Notes under the pieces: generated by a model | What the model saw: only the letters and a program-made list of their open reading frames with translations | The model's database searches: none | What the model was told of the DNA's origin: nothing | NCBI GenBank assembly: GCA_009377865.1 | Contig: WHTH01000006.1 | Location: 1-64,000, forward strand | Direction: 5' to 3' | DNA length: 64,000 nucleotides | DNA from: Pseudonocardiaceae bacterium | GTDB taxonomy: Bacteria > Actinomycetota > Actinomycetes > Mycobacteriales > Pseudonocardiaceae | Position numbers and translations under genes: made by a program | In this document: positions 51,339 through 60,374 of the stretch, piece by piece | Numbering within the stretch: the stretch's first letter is position 1 | Layout: every line of letters starts with the position of its first letter

Positions 51339-52142
51339 GTGACCGACCCGGACCCGGGCGCTACGCGCGTCGCCGCGTTCTTCGACCTGGACAAGACGAT
51401 CATCGCGAAGTCCAGCACGCTGGCCTTTTCGCGGCCGTTCTTCCAGGAAGGCCTCATCAACCGGCGTGCAGTGCTCAAGAGCACGTACGCGCAGTTCATG
51501 TTCCTGCTCTCGGGCGCCGACGCCGACCAGATGGATCGGATGCGGGCGCACATCACCGCGCTGTGCGAGGGCTGGGACGTGGCGCAGGTCACCGCGATCG
51601 TCGAGGAAACCCTGCACGACATCGTCAACCCTCTCGTCTACGCCGAGGCGACGGAGCTGATCGCCGAGCACCGGGCCGAGGGCGACGACGTGGTCGTGGT
51701 CTCGGCTTCCGGAGCCGAGATCGTCGAACCGATCGCGCGGATGGTGGGCGCCACCCACAGCGTCGGCACCAGGATGGTGTCGACCAGCGGGCGCTACACC
51801 GGCGCCGTCGACTTCTACTGCTACGGGGAGAACAAGGCGCGCGCCGCGAAGGAGCTGGCTGCCGCGCGTGGCTACGACCTGGCCCGCTGCCACGCCTACT
51901 CCGACTCCATCACCGACCTCCCGCTGCTCGAGGCGGTCGGGCATCCCACCGCCATCAACCCCGACCGCGCGCTGCGCAAGGAGGCGGCGCAGCGCGGCTG
52001 GCCGGTGCTGAGCTTCTCCGATCCGGTTTCGCTGCGGGCTCGCATCCCGGCGCCCTCGGGCTCCCAGGTGGCCGCCGCCGTGAGCCTGGGAGCGGTGGCG
52101 GCGGGCGCGGCCTGGTACGGGCTACGCCGCAAGCAACGCTGA
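51339..52142 (+). CDS. HAD-IB family phosphatase (Rv3661-like)
   Basis: The 267-residue product has motif I FFDLDKT (Asp16, Asp18), motif II VVSASGAE and motif III in the C-terminal half (YSDSITDLPLLEAVG), with Lys in GENKARA. The size and order match the HAD-IB hydrolases related to SerB. A short hydrophobic segment with AAAVSLGAVAAGAAWYGL lies at the end and may anchor it in the membrane. The mycobacterial counterpart Rv3661 occupies the same place after ssd. The substrate is unknown. The GTG start has no Shine-Dalgarno sequence. Confidence 0.9.
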   Translation: MTDPDPGATRVAAFFDLDKTIIAKSSTLAFSRPFFQEGLINRRAVLKSTYAQFMFLLSGADADQMDRMRAHITALCEGWDVAQVTAIVEETLHDIVNPLVYAEATELIAEHRAEGDDVVVVSASGAEIVEPIARMVGATHSVGTRMVSTSGRYTGAVDFYCYGENKARAAKELAAARGYDLARCHAYSDSITDLPLLEAVGHPTAINPDRALRKEAAQRGWPVLSFSDPVSLRARIPAPSGSQVAAAVSLGAVAAGAAWYGLRRKQR

Positions 52143-52654
52143 GCGCGCGCCGGGAAGCCGTGAAGGGCACCTTCACTGCACCGGACGCGGTCAGGGTGCC
52201 CTTCACGGCAAACACCGAGCGCATCCGCATCCGCGCGAGCAGCTGCCACGCTGCGTGCCTGGAACGGTGCACCTGATCGGGCCCTTGCTGTGAGCGGCGA
52301 CGCGGATTAGACATGAGGCACGGACCCCTGGAAGGCCAGGGGCGTTGCGGGAGAGAAGCAGCGTCCACCCCGTCCAGGGCTCCGGGCACGAGCGTCGGGC
52401 ACCCACGAGCAGCACGCCGCGGGAGGCATGTCGTCAAGGGACTGCGCACCGGGACGCCGGGCGCCGAGACCCGATGGGTACGACACGAGTTGCACGCTTG
52501 GTACCCCGCTCGCTCGTGCGGACGGCGGTGCGCCCCGATCGTGAGAACGGGGAGCGCCGCCGTTTCACGTCGGCGTGTTTCATGTCGGCGCGTCGCAACG
52601 CCATCGGACGAGCAGGGCATTGTGCGCACTCGGCTCGGTGAGTAACTTTCGCAC
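52143..52654. other. Intergenic interval with a repeat-like terminator at 52158-52208
   Basis: Perfect 14-bp arms (CCGTGAAGGGCACC at 52158-52171, complement at 52195-52208) start 16 bases after the HAD gene stop. Within the left arm region GTGAAGG GCA CCTTCAC is itself a palindrome. The same core occurs at 39116, so this is a dispersed repeat serving as a terminator. The remaining 440 bases have no convincing gene. Confidence 0.55.
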
Positions 52655-53632
52655 ATGAGAGCCCGGCTCGGACGGCAGGTGGTGGCGCGTGCCTCGGACG
52701 ATTCCGGGGGTTCCGGGGGTTCCGAAGGCTTCAGAGTTTCCAGCCCGCTCGTCCGGATCCGCTCGCTGCTGCCGGGACTCGCCCGCGCCGAGCAGCGGGT
52801 CGCCGAGGTGGTGCTCGCCGATGCCGCGTCGGTAGCCCACCGCAGCATCACTACCGTGGCGGAGGCGGCCGGCACCAGCGAGACCACGGTAACCCGCTTC
52901 TGCAAGGCGATCGGGATCGGCGGTTACCCCGAGCTCAGGCTCGCGCTGGCAGTTGAGGCCGCGCGCTCGGCGGCCAGCGGCAGCCGAGAGGTCGGTGGCG
53001 ACATCGGCCCCGGTGACCGTCTCGTCGACGTCGTCGCCAAGGTCGCGTTCGCCGATGCGCGTGCGGTGGAGGAGACCGCCGACCAGCTCGACATCGCGGT
53101 ACTCGACAGCGTCGTCGAGGTGCTCGCGGCCGCGAACCGGGTGGACGTCTGCGCGGTCGGGGCGAGCGCGTTCGTGGCGCTCGACCTGCAGCGCAAGCTG
53201 CACCGCATCGGCCGCACCGCGTTCGCCTGGACCGACGTGTACATGGCGCTGACCTCCGCGGCACTGCTGACCCCGGGCGACGTCGCCGTCGGCGTCTCGC
53301 ACACCGGCTCCACCCTCGAGACCGTCGACGCGCTCGCCCGCGCCCGGCTCAACGGGGCCTGCACCGTCGCGATCACCAATTTCCCGCGCTCGCCGATCAC
53401 CGAGGTTGCCGACCATGTGCTGACCACCGCGGCCCGCGAGACCACCTTCCGCGCCGGGGCATTGGTCAGCCGGACAGCGCAACTGACCGTGGTCGACTGC
53501 CTATTCATCGGGGTGGCCCAGCGCCATCACGAGTCCGCCCAGCGGGCGCTGGCATCGACCCATGAGGCGATCAGCGCCCGCGGGCTCGATGCCAGAGCCG
53601 ACGGGAGACGGGCACCCCGGAGCCGCAGGTGA
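52655..53632 (+). CDS. MurR/RpiR-family transcriptional regulator with SIS domain
   Basis: The 325-residue product has an HTH of the RpiR type (about 35-105): AEQRVAEVVLADAASVAHRS then TTVAEAAGTSETTVTRFCKA. A SIS sugar-phosphate-binding domain follows (about 145-270) with VCAVGASAFVALDLQRKLHR and VAVGVSHTGSTLETVDALAR. It should sense a phosphosugar and control sugar or amino-sugar genes; none are adjacent. The start may be the ATG given or a later GTG. The first 30 residues are Ser/Gly-rich. Confidence 0.88.
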   Translation: MRARLGRQVVARASDDSGGSGGSEGFRVSSPLVRIRSLLPGLARAEQRVAEVVLADAASVAHRSITTVAEAAGTSETTVTRFCKAIGIGGYPELRLALAVEAARSAASGSREVGGDIGPGDRLVDVVAKVAFADARAVEETADQLDIAVLDSVVEVLAAANRVDVCAVGASAFVALDLQRKLHRIGRTAFAWTDVYMALTSAALLTPGDVAVGVSHTGSTLETVDALARARLNGACTVAITNFPRSPITEVADHVLTTAARETTFRAGALVSRTAQLTVVDCLFIGVAQRHHESAQRALASTHEAISARGLDARADGRRAPRSRR

Positions 53633-53663
53633 CCGCACGCGCTGGACGCCCAGCTGTACGGCT

Positions 53664-54431
53664 TCAGGAGCCGGTGCCGGCGGCATCGGCGATCGAGCGT
53701 GCCTCGCGCGACCCGGCGACCAGCGCGTCGCAGCAGTGCACGATCCAGGTCGCCAGCGCGTCGTGCTCGCCGGTGGCGAAGCCGGCCGCCGCCGCCCGGT
53801 ACTCCGACTCGCGACGCAGGTGCGCGACCTCGGGCACCACCAGCCCCTTGGGGTCCAGCCCGGTGGCGATGGCCGACAGCCGGGCCGCAGCCCTGGCCAC
53901 CACCCCGTCCGCCGAACCGAACGCCTGCAGCGCCAGCAGCTCGCCGTGCACCACCGCGACCTGCACCGGTCCGGGCGCCCGAGTCGCGCCGACGACGAGG
54001 CGGCCGAGCGTGTCGAGCCGCGCCGAGACCAGTGCGGGGTTCAGCGCGGCCTGCGGACCCGCCGGCCGACCCAGTCCCTCGTCGCCGACGAGGTCCGCCG
54101 CGGCGAGCACGTGCAACCGGGCAAGCGCCTGCAGCGGAGCCCGCTGCCAGGTGTTGAGCAGCCCGCCCAGCGCCTCGGCGACCCGCAGCGCACCGGCGAG
54201 CACCGGATCGTCGACCGACCCGTCCGCCGGCAGTTCCACACTCCCGCCGTCCAGCGCGGCCGATGCGCGCGCCGCCCGTACCGATGCCGCCGCGGCCGTC
54301 GTCGGCCAGCCCCGGCGGTTGGCCGGGTGACGGTGCACCTCGTCGATGGCGGACCTGGCGGCCTCGACCGCGTCGGCGACGCCGGGCAGCTCGAACAGTG
54401 GTCCGAGCGGATCGGCGGGCGGCGAGGTCAT
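53664..54431 (-). CDS. Rv3662c-like conserved protein
   Basis: From MTSPPADPLGPLFELPGV the product has 255 residues, close to the Rv3662c length I remember. It is helical, rich in Ala and Leu, with RRGWPTTAAAASVRAARASA and WQRAPLQALARLHVLAAAD. Annotation in relatives varies; a remote resemblance to Fic-like domains is possible (the ARLHVLAAADLV segment), but the HPFxxGNG motif is absent. It is divergent from acs and convergent with the RpiR regulator. Function is unknown. Confidence 0.72.
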   Translation of the reverse strand: MTSPPADPLGPLFELPGVADAVEAARSAIDEVHRHPANRRGWPTTAAAASVRAARASAALDGGSVELPADGSVDDPVLAGALRVAEALGGLLNTWQRAPLQALARLHVLAAADLVGDEGLGRPAGPQAALNPALVSARLDTLGRLVVGATRAPGPVQVAVVHGELLALQAFGSADGVVARAAARLSAIATGLDPKGLVVPEVAHLRRESEYRAAAAGFATGEHDALATWIVHCCDALVAGSREARSIADAAGTGS

Positions 54432-54588
54432 GGACAGCCATCGTGCCAGTGGCGGGCCCGTCAGACGGGAGTCGGCACCGTCCACCGGCCGCCCCTGATG
54501 GCACCTGATGGCACAGCGGCGCATCGTGGTGCGGGACACTACGGTTGCACGCAACACCTGCGTGATGTGTGACGAGGAGGTCACCGCA

Positions 54589-56568
54589 ATGACCGAGTCG
54601 GGTCAAACCCTGGACAACCTGAGCACCGAGAAGCGGGTGTTCCCACCGCCGGAGGACTTCGCAGCGCAGGCCAATGCCACTGCCGACCTCTACAAGCAGG
54701 CCGAGGCCGACCGGGACGCCTTCTGGGCGCAGCAGGCCAACCGGCTGCACTGGGACCAGCCGTTCGACCAGGTACTGGACTGGTCGAACGCCCCGTTCGC
54801 GAAGTGGTTCGTCGGCGGCAAGCTCAACGTCGCCTACAACTGCGTCGACCGGCACGTCGAGGCCGGCCACGGCGACCAGGTCGCGTTCTACTGGGAGGGC
54901 GAGCCCGGTGACAGCCGGACGATCAGCTACGCCGACCTGCAGCGCGAGGTGTGCAAGACCGCCAACGCGCTGCTGTCGCTGGGCCTGCAGGCCGGCGACC
55001 GGGTGGCGATCCAGCTGCCGATGATTCCCGAGGCGGCCTTCGCCATGCTGGCGTGTGCCCGGCTGGGCATCGCGCACAGCGTCGTCTTCGGCGGCTTCTC
55101 CTCGGCGGCGTTGCGCTCCCGGATCGAGGACGCCGAGGCCAAGGCCGTGATCACCGCCGACGGGCAGTTCCGGCGCGGCAAGCCGGCGCCGATGAAGGAG
55201 GGCGTCGACGAGGCCGTCGCTGCCACCCCGACCGTGCAGCATGTCGTGGTGGTCAGGCGCACCGAGCTGGACGTGCCGTGGAGCGAGGGCCGCGACCTGT
55301 GGTGGCACGACCTGGTGGACGCCCAGTCCGACCAGCACACCGCGGCGGCATTCGACGCCGAGCAGCCGCTGTACATCCTCTACACCTCGGGCACCACCGG
55401 GAAGCCGAAGGGAATCCTGCACACCGCCGGTGGCTATCTGACCCAGTGCGCCTACACCCACCACACGGTCTTCGACCACAAGGCGGGCCAGGACGTCTAC
55501 TGGTGCACCGCCGACATCGGCTGGGTGACCGGGCACTCCTACATCGTCTACGGGCCGCTGGCCAACCGGGCCACCTCGGTGATGTACGAGGGGACCCCGA
55601 ACACCCCCCACCAGGGCCGGCACTGGGAGATCGTGCAGAAGTACGGCGTCTCGCTGTACTACACCGCCCCCACGCTGATCCGCACGTTCATGAAGTGGGG
55701 CGACCACATCCCAGCGGAGTTCGACCTGTCCTCGCTGCGCATGCTGGGCACGGTCGGCGAGCCGATCAATCCCGAGGCCTGGATCTGGTACCGCAACAAC
55801 ATCGGCGGCGGCAGCGCGCCCATCGTGGACACCTGGTGGCAGACCGAGACCGGTGCGATCATGATCAGCCCGCTGCCGGGTGTCACCGCGACCAAGCCGG
55901 GCAGCGCAATGGCCCCGCTGCCGGGCATCTCGGCGATGGTGGTCGACGACAACGGCAATGACGTCGGCAGGGGTGGCGGCGGCTACCTCGTGCTCGACAA
56001 GCCGTGGCCCGGCATGCTGCGGGGCATCTGGGGCGACGACGAGCGGTACCAGGAGACCTACTGGTCGCGGTTCGCCGACAAGGGTTACTACTTCGCCGGC
56101 GACGGCGCGAAGTACGACGAGGACGGCCTGATCTGGCTGCTCGGCCGGGTCGACGACGTCATGAACGTCTCCGGGCACCGGATCTCCACCACCGAGGTCG
56201 AGTCGGCACTGGTGTCACACGAGACGGTCGCCGAGGCCGCCGTCGTCGGCGCCACCGACGAGACCACCGGGCAGGGCATCGTGGCGTTCGTGATCCTGCG
56301 CGCAGCTGTGGGCGAGGACGAGGCCGGCGGCGACGACGCGATCAAGGCGTTGCGCGAGCACGTGGCGACGCAGATCGGTGCGATCGCCAAGCCGCGGCAG
56401 ATCATGGTCGTCTCCGAGCTTCCCAAGACCCGCTCCGGCAAGATCATGCGGCGGCTGCTCAAGGACGTGGCGGACAACCGGGAGGTCGGCGACGTGTCCA
56501 CGCTGGCCGACTCCTCGGTGATGGACCAGATCTCCGCCGGACTGAAGTCGGGCAGCTCAGACGAGTAA
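54589..56568 (+). CDS. acs: Acetyl-coenzyme A synthetase
   Basis: The 659-residue enzyme makes acetyl-CoA from acetate, ATP and CoA. Motifs are YTSGTTGKPKG (A3), WWQTETG (A5), YFAGDGAKYDEDGL (A7 and A8) and PKTRSGKIMRR at the end, whose Lys is the one acetylated in other bacteria. The ATG with GAGGAGG eight bases upstream is preferred over frames to 54508. The M. tuberculosis counterpart is Rv3667. It is divergent from the Rv3662c-like gene. Confidence 0.95.
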   Translation: MTESGQTLDNLSTEKRVFPPPEDFAAQANATADLYKQAEADRDAFWAQQANRLHWDQPFDQVLDWSNAPFAKWFVGGKLNVAYNCVDRHVEAGHGDQVAFYWEGEPGDSRTISYADLQREVCKTANALLSLGLQAGDRVAIQLPMIPEAAFAMLACARLGIAHSVVFGGFSSAALRSRIEDAEAKAVITADGQFRRGKPAPMKEGVDEAVAATPTVQHVVVVRRTELDVPWSEGRDLWWHDLVDAQSDQHTAAAFDAEQPLYILYTSGTTGKPKGILHTAGGYLTQCAYTHHTVFDHKAGQDVYWCTADIGWVTGHSYIVYGPLANRATSVMYEGTPNTPHQGRHWEIVQKYGVSLYYTAPTLIRTFMKWGDHIPAEFDLSSLRMLGTVGEPINPEAWIWYRNNIGGGSAPIVDTWWQTETGAIMISPLPGVTATKPGSAMAPLPGISAMVVDDNGNDVGRGGGGYLVLDKPWPGMLRGIWGDDERYQETYWSRFADKGYYFAGDGAKYDEDGLIWLLGRVDDVMNVSGHRISTTEVESALVSHETVAEAAVVGATDETTGQGIVAFVILRAAVGEDEAGGDDAIKALREHVATQIGAIAKPRQIMVVSELPKTRSGKIMRRLLKDVADNREVGDVSTLADSSVMDQISAGLKSGSSDE

Positions 56569-56596
56569 CGGGCTGCACATCCGCGGCACGGTCACC

Positions 56597-56986
56597 GTGC
56601 CCGAGACCGAGCTACGGTGGCGCTTCTCCCGCGCGAGCGGCCCGGGCGGGCAGGGCGTGAACACCACGGACTCGCGGGTGGAGCTGTCGTTCGACGTGAC
56701 CGCGAGCGTCGCACTCGACGACGTCGCGCGGCGGCGGGTGCTCGAGCGGCTGGATCACCGGCTGGCCGGCGGGGTGCTCACCGTCGTCGCGTCCGAGCAC
56801 CGCTCGCAGCGCCGCAACCGCACCACCGCCCGCGCCCGACTCGCCGGGCTGCTGCGCGACGCGCTGGCCCCCGATCCGCCGCCGCGGCGGGCCACCCGGC
56901 CCACGCGCGCGGCGCGGGAGCGCCGCATGCAGGGCAAGCGGCACCGCGGCAAGGTCAAGCGACTACGGCAGCCGCCCGGGCAGTGA
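56597..56986 (+). CDS. arfB: Peptidyl-tRNA hydrolase ArfB-type ribosome rescue factor
   Basis: The 129-residue product has the release-factor GGQ motif in FSRASGPGGQGVNTTDSRVE and a basic tail ending KRHRGKVKRLRQ. This is the size and layout of ArfB/YaeJ, which binds the mRNA channel of stalled ribosomes and frees the peptide. The GTG begins 28 bases after acs in the same direction. A slightly earlier start is possible. Confidence 0.88.
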   Translation: MPETELRWRFSRASGPGGQGVNTTDSRVELSFDVTASVALDDVARRRVLERLDHRLAGGVLTVVASEHRSQRRNRTTARARLAGLLRDALAPDPPPRRATRPTRAARERRMQGKRHRGKVKRLRQPPGQ

Positions 56987-57116
56987 GCGGCACCACCCGT
57001 CCCTACGAGGTGTGTCAGCTGCCTCGGCCTGCTGTCACGTATAGGATCCCGAGCGGTGCGCCGGGAAGTCTGGTCGGCAACGGTCCCTGTCCTCGATACG
57101 CGGGAGTAGCCCGAGC

Positions 57117-58358
57117 ATGTCCTGGTACAGGGATGCCGTCGACCGGGTGTCCGGCAGCGATTCCGAGCAGCCGCCCGCCCCCGGCAAGGTCGCGGAGTTC
57201 GCCCGCTTCCTTCGCACCGAGACCGTCGGCGGCACGCTGTTGCTCGTCGCCACGGCGATCGCGCTGATCTGGGCGAACTCCCCGGTAGGCGACGCATACA
57301 TCGCGCTGCGCGACTACCGCATCGGCCCGGCCGCGATCGGCCTCGACCTCACCGTCGGCACCTGGGCCAAGGACGGCCTACTGGCGATCTTCTTCTTCGT
57401 GATCGGCCTGGAGCTCAAGCGCGAACTGGTGATCGGCGAGCTCAACGATCGCAAGACCGCGACGCTGCCCGCGGTCGCCGCGCTCGGCGGCATGCTGGTC
57501 CCCGCCGGGCTGGCGCTGGCGGTCAGCTGGGGCGCTCCGGGTTTCTCGCAGGCCTGGGCGATCCCGGTGGCCACCGACATCGCGTTCGCGCTGGGGGTGC
57601 TGGCGCTGACCGGGTCCGGGCTGCCCAGCAGCCTCCGGATCTTTCTGCTCAGCCTCGCCGTGGTGGACGACCTGGGCGCGATCCTGGTGATCGCGCTGCT
57701 GTTCACCAGCGGCTTTCAGATACTCGCGTTCGCCGCATCGATCGCGCTGGGCGGGCTGTACTGGCTGCTGCAGCAACAGCGGATCCGCTCGTCGTGGCTC
57801 TACGTGCCGATCGCGCTGCTGACCTGGTACGCGGTGCACGAGTCCGGCATCCACGCCACGATCGCCGGCGTGGCGCTGGGGCTGCTGACCCGGGTGCACT
57901 CCGACGAGGGCGAGGCGGAGCCGCCGGCGCTGCGGCTCGAGCACCGGCTGCAGCCGTACTCCGCCGGCGTGGCGGTGCCGGTGTTCGCGCTGTTCGCCGC
58001 CGGTGTCCCGATCGGGGCGGGCGCGCTCGCCGACATCGCGACCGACCGGGTCGCCATCGGGGTGATCGTGGGGTTGCTGGTCGGCAAACTGATCGGGATC
58101 CTCGGCTTCTCCTGGCTCGCCGTCACGATCAAACTCGCGGTCAAACCGCGCCTCCTGGAATGGCGGGACATTGCCGCGGTGGCAATGCTCGGCGGCGTCG
58201 GGTTCACCGTGAGCCTGCTCATCGCCGAGCTGTCGCTGACCGGTGACGCGGCCGAGCGCGCCAAGGCTGCGGTGCTGCTCGCATCCGCCGCTGCGTCGCT
58301 GATCGCCGCGGTCGCGCTGCTGCAACGCGGCCGGGCGCACCAGAATCAGAACGGCTGA
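57117..58358 (+). CDS. nhaA: Na+/H+ antiporter NhaA
   Basis: The 413-residue membrane protein exchanges sodium for protons. It has about 12 membrane segments and the conserved ATDIAFALGVLALTG and AVVDDLGAILVIALLF, where the Asp pair binds the ions. FIGLELKREL-type sequence (FVIGLELKREL) follows helix 2 as in NhaA. The ATG has GGGAG ten bases upstream. The C-terminus is short. Confidence 0.95.
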   Translation: MSWYRDAVDRVSGSDSEQPPAPGKVAEFARFLRTETVGGTLLLVATAIALIWANSPVGDAYIALRDYRIGPAAIGLDLTVGTWAKDGLLAIFFFVIGLELKRELVIGELNDRKTATLPAVAALGGMLVPAGLALAVSWGAPGFSQAWAIPVATDIAFALGVLALTGSGLPSSLRIFLLSLAVVDDLGAILVIALLFTSGFQILAFAASIALGGLYWLLQQQRIRSSWLYVPIALLTWYAVHESGIHATIAGVALGLLTRVHSDEGEAEPPALRLEHRLQPYSAGVAVPVFALFAAGVPIGAGALADIATDRVAIGVIVGLLVGKLIGILGFSWLAVTIKLAVKPRLLEWRDIAAVAMLGGVGFTVSLLIAELSLTGDAAERAKAAVLLASAAASLIAAVALLQRGRAHQNQNG

Positions 58359-58387
58359 TCGCACCCGCTTCAGGCCGCCGTGGCACG

Positions 58388-58903
58388 ATGTCGCGCGTGA
58401 CACGCGCGCAGAGCCCCACCGGCCACCGGCAAGCCCCCAACGGCAGGCACCCGCGGCACGCCGCACAGGATGCGGTGCCACCCGCGGTACCGGCCATCCC
58501 GCTGTCGCCAGAAGCCTCACGCGCGACCGAAGCATCCCTCGGCGCACTGGCGCGCGACGCCACCACACACCTGTCGACGTTGATCCGCTCGGAGGTCGAG
58601 CTGGCCCGTGCGGAGCTGACCGACGAGGTACGCAAGGGCGTCCGGGGCAGCATCTTCTTCATCGTCGCCCTCACCGTCCTACTGTTCAGCCTCTTCTTCC
58701 TGTTCTTCTTCCTCGCTGAGCTGCTGGCCGTCTGGCTGCCGTCGTGGGCGGCGTACGGCATCGTGTTCGCCCTGATGCTGCTGACCGCCGGGGCCTTCGC
58801 CCTGCTCGGCTACCTGCGGGTCCGCGACATCCACAAACCCGAGCGGACGATCACCACGGTGCGCGAGACCGCCCGGCTGGCGTCGCGGCGTGGCGGGAAC
58901 TGA
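58388..58903 (+). CDS. Holin-like (phage holin superfamily III) membrane protein, Rv3669-like
   Basis: The 171-residue product has a polar N-terminal part, a helix with TLIRSEVELARAELTDEVRK and two membrane segments (about 88-112 and 118-140). This matches the 'actinobacterial holin-X' type seen in Rv3669. It probably has no lytic role. Its position before the epoxide hydrolase and after acs matches M. tuberculosis. Confidence 0.85.
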   Translation: MSRVTRAQSPTGHRQAPNGRHPRHAAQDAVPPAVPAIPLSPEASRATEASLGALARDATTHLSTLIRSEVELARAELTDEVRKGVRGSIFFIVALTVLLFSLFFLFFFLAELLAVWLPSWAAYGIVFALMLLTAGAFALLGYLRVRDIHKPERTITTVRETARLASRRGGN

Positions 58904-58938
58904 ACCCGACGCGACCCCCAGACCCCGCGTCGGTCCGC

Positions 58939-59829
58939 GTGCCGGGGCCATGGGTGCACCGTGACATCTCGGCCAACGGGATACGGCTGCACGTCGCCGA
59001 GGCCGGCAGCGGGCCGCTGGTGCTGCTGCTGCACGGGTTCCCGGAATTCTGGTGGTCCTGGCGTCACCAACTCACCGCGCTGGCCGATGCGGGCATGCGC
59101 GTGGTCGCGGTGGACCTGCGCGGGTACGGCGACTCGGACAAGCCGCCCAGGGGGTATGACGGGTGGACGCTGGCGGGCGACGCGGCGGGGCTGGTCCGCG
59201 CGCTGGGCGAGCAACGCGCCTGCCTGGTCGGCCACGACTGGGGCGGCCTGATCGCCTGGACGGCTGCCGCACTGCACCCCCGGGTCGTCGGTTCCGTCGC
59301 GGTGCTCGCAGCCCCGCACCCGCTGGGGATGCGGCGTGCTCTGCTGCGCGACGGCGGGCAGCGCCGGGCGTCGCGCTACGTCGCCGCCTTCCAGCCGCCG
59401 TGGCTGCCAGAGCGGCGGCTGACCTCCGGTGACGGCGCGCTCGTGGAGCGCTTCCTGCGGGACTGGTCCGGGCCCGACTGGCCGTCGGATCCGGAGTTCG
59501 ACGAGGTCGTACGGCGCGATCGCGCCGCGATGGCGATCCCCGGAGCCGCCCACAGCGCCGCCGAGTACTACCGGTGGGCGGCACGTTCGGCGCTGCGCAC
59601 CGACGGCCTGCGCCTCGCCCGCGCCCTCGACCGGCGGATCGAGGTGCCCGTGCTGGCGCTGCACGGCGAACTCGACCCGACCCTGCTGGAACGCACCGCC
59701 CGGCTGTCGCAACGGTGGACCGCCGGGCAGTACCGCTACCACGTGCTCCCAAGGATCGGGCACTTCCTGCAACAGGAAGCCCCTGAGCAGGTCACCGGAT
59801 TGCTCACCGACTTCGTGCACAACACCTGA
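58939..59829 (+). CDS. Alpha/beta hydrolase, epoxide hydrolase EphE-like
   Basis: The 296-residue enzyme shows HGFPEFWWSW (oxyanion region), VGHDWGG with Asp as nucleophile, DLRGYGDSDKP, and RIGHFLQQEAPEQV with the catalytic His. These are features of epoxide hydrolases of the soluble type. M. tuberculosis Rv3670 (EphE) is in the same position. The start is uncertain: no ATG is available, a GTG at 58939 begins just before WVHRDISANG, and a CTG at 58900 would overlap the previous stop. The substrate is unknown. Confidence 0.88.
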   Translation: MPGPWVHRDISANGIRLHVAEAGSGPLVLLLHGFPEFWWSWRHQLTALADAGMRVVAVDLRGYGDSDKPPRGYDGWTLAGDAAGLVRALGEQRACLVGHDWGGLIAWTAAALHPRVVGSVAVLAAPHPLGMRRALLRDGGQRRASRYVAAFQPPWLPERRLTSGDGALVERFLRDWSGPDWPSDPEFDEVVRRDRAAMAIPGAAHSAAEYYRWAARSALRTDGLRLARALDRRIEVPVLALHGELDPTLLERTARLSQRWTAGQYRYHVLPRIGHFLQQEAPEQVTGLLTDFVHNT

Positions 59830-59859
59830 CCGACATATCACCACGAGCTTGCGGCCGGT

Positions 59860-60153
59860 TCACATGGCGAGTGTCCATGCTGTGTTGCCGTTCGAGTCGT
59901 CCAGCCAGACGGTGTGAGTGTTCGGGGTGACGGTGAGGCCGAAGCGTTCCCAGCCTGGTTCCCCGAGCGCCTGCCACCAGTCGTAGGCCCGTTCGAAATG
60001 GCCCCACAGCGCTACGGGACCGCCTTCGAGTACCGGGCGGCTGCCGTTGTCCTCTTGGGTGCTGACCTCGCGTCGGGCGGGCGGTGGACTCGGGCGGAGC
60101 GAGCGAGATCGACTGACCGCCGTAGCCGAGCTGCCGTCCGTGGAGCTGAGCAT
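59860..60153 (-). pseudogene. Relic of a methyltransferase-like C-terminus
   Basis: The C-terminal 60 residues (VALWGHFERAYDWWQALGEP and RFGLTVTPNTHTVWLDD) resemble the end of methyltransferases of the FxLD-type actinomycete systems. The preceding part of this frame is Arg/Ser-rich without domain features, and the methyltransferase core is missing. I therefore call it a decayed fragment. The useful part is about 59860-60050. It lies between ephE and marP, which are close together in relatives. Confidence 0.5.
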
Positions 60154-60373
60154 CGTAGCGCTTGATGCGCGGCCGGTGATGCCACTCGCAGGTTTTGCCC
60201 GCTACGACAGCGAGTTCGTGGTCGCGGAATCTCTCGCTGGCGAGCAGCGGACGGACGACCCGGATCAGGTCGCCATCTACGTCAAGAGCTTCGAGGCGCT
60301 CCGCGCGGCGGCCGCGACCGGCCCGGATGCGGTGGCACTGGTCCAGCACGTGGCGGCGCGGCTGCGAGGCTAG
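60047..60373 (+). pseudogene. Relic of a DUF5753-type HTH regulator
   Basis: The last 80 residues (ELPSVELSIVALDARPVMPL, then GFARYDSEFVVAESLAGEQR and VAIYVKSFEALRAAA) look like the C-terminal sensor part of XRE regulators with DUF5753. The HTH half is missing. The frame's first 25 residues are low in sense. Together with the methyltransferase relic on the opposite strand it marks the remains of a small island. It ends two bases before the marP stop. Confidence 0.5.
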
Positions 60374-60374
60374 G

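Noticed and set aside
53527-56178. 883-codon minus-strand frame opposite acs
   Set aside because: Shadow of acs and of the Rv3662c-like gene; length arises from high GC content.
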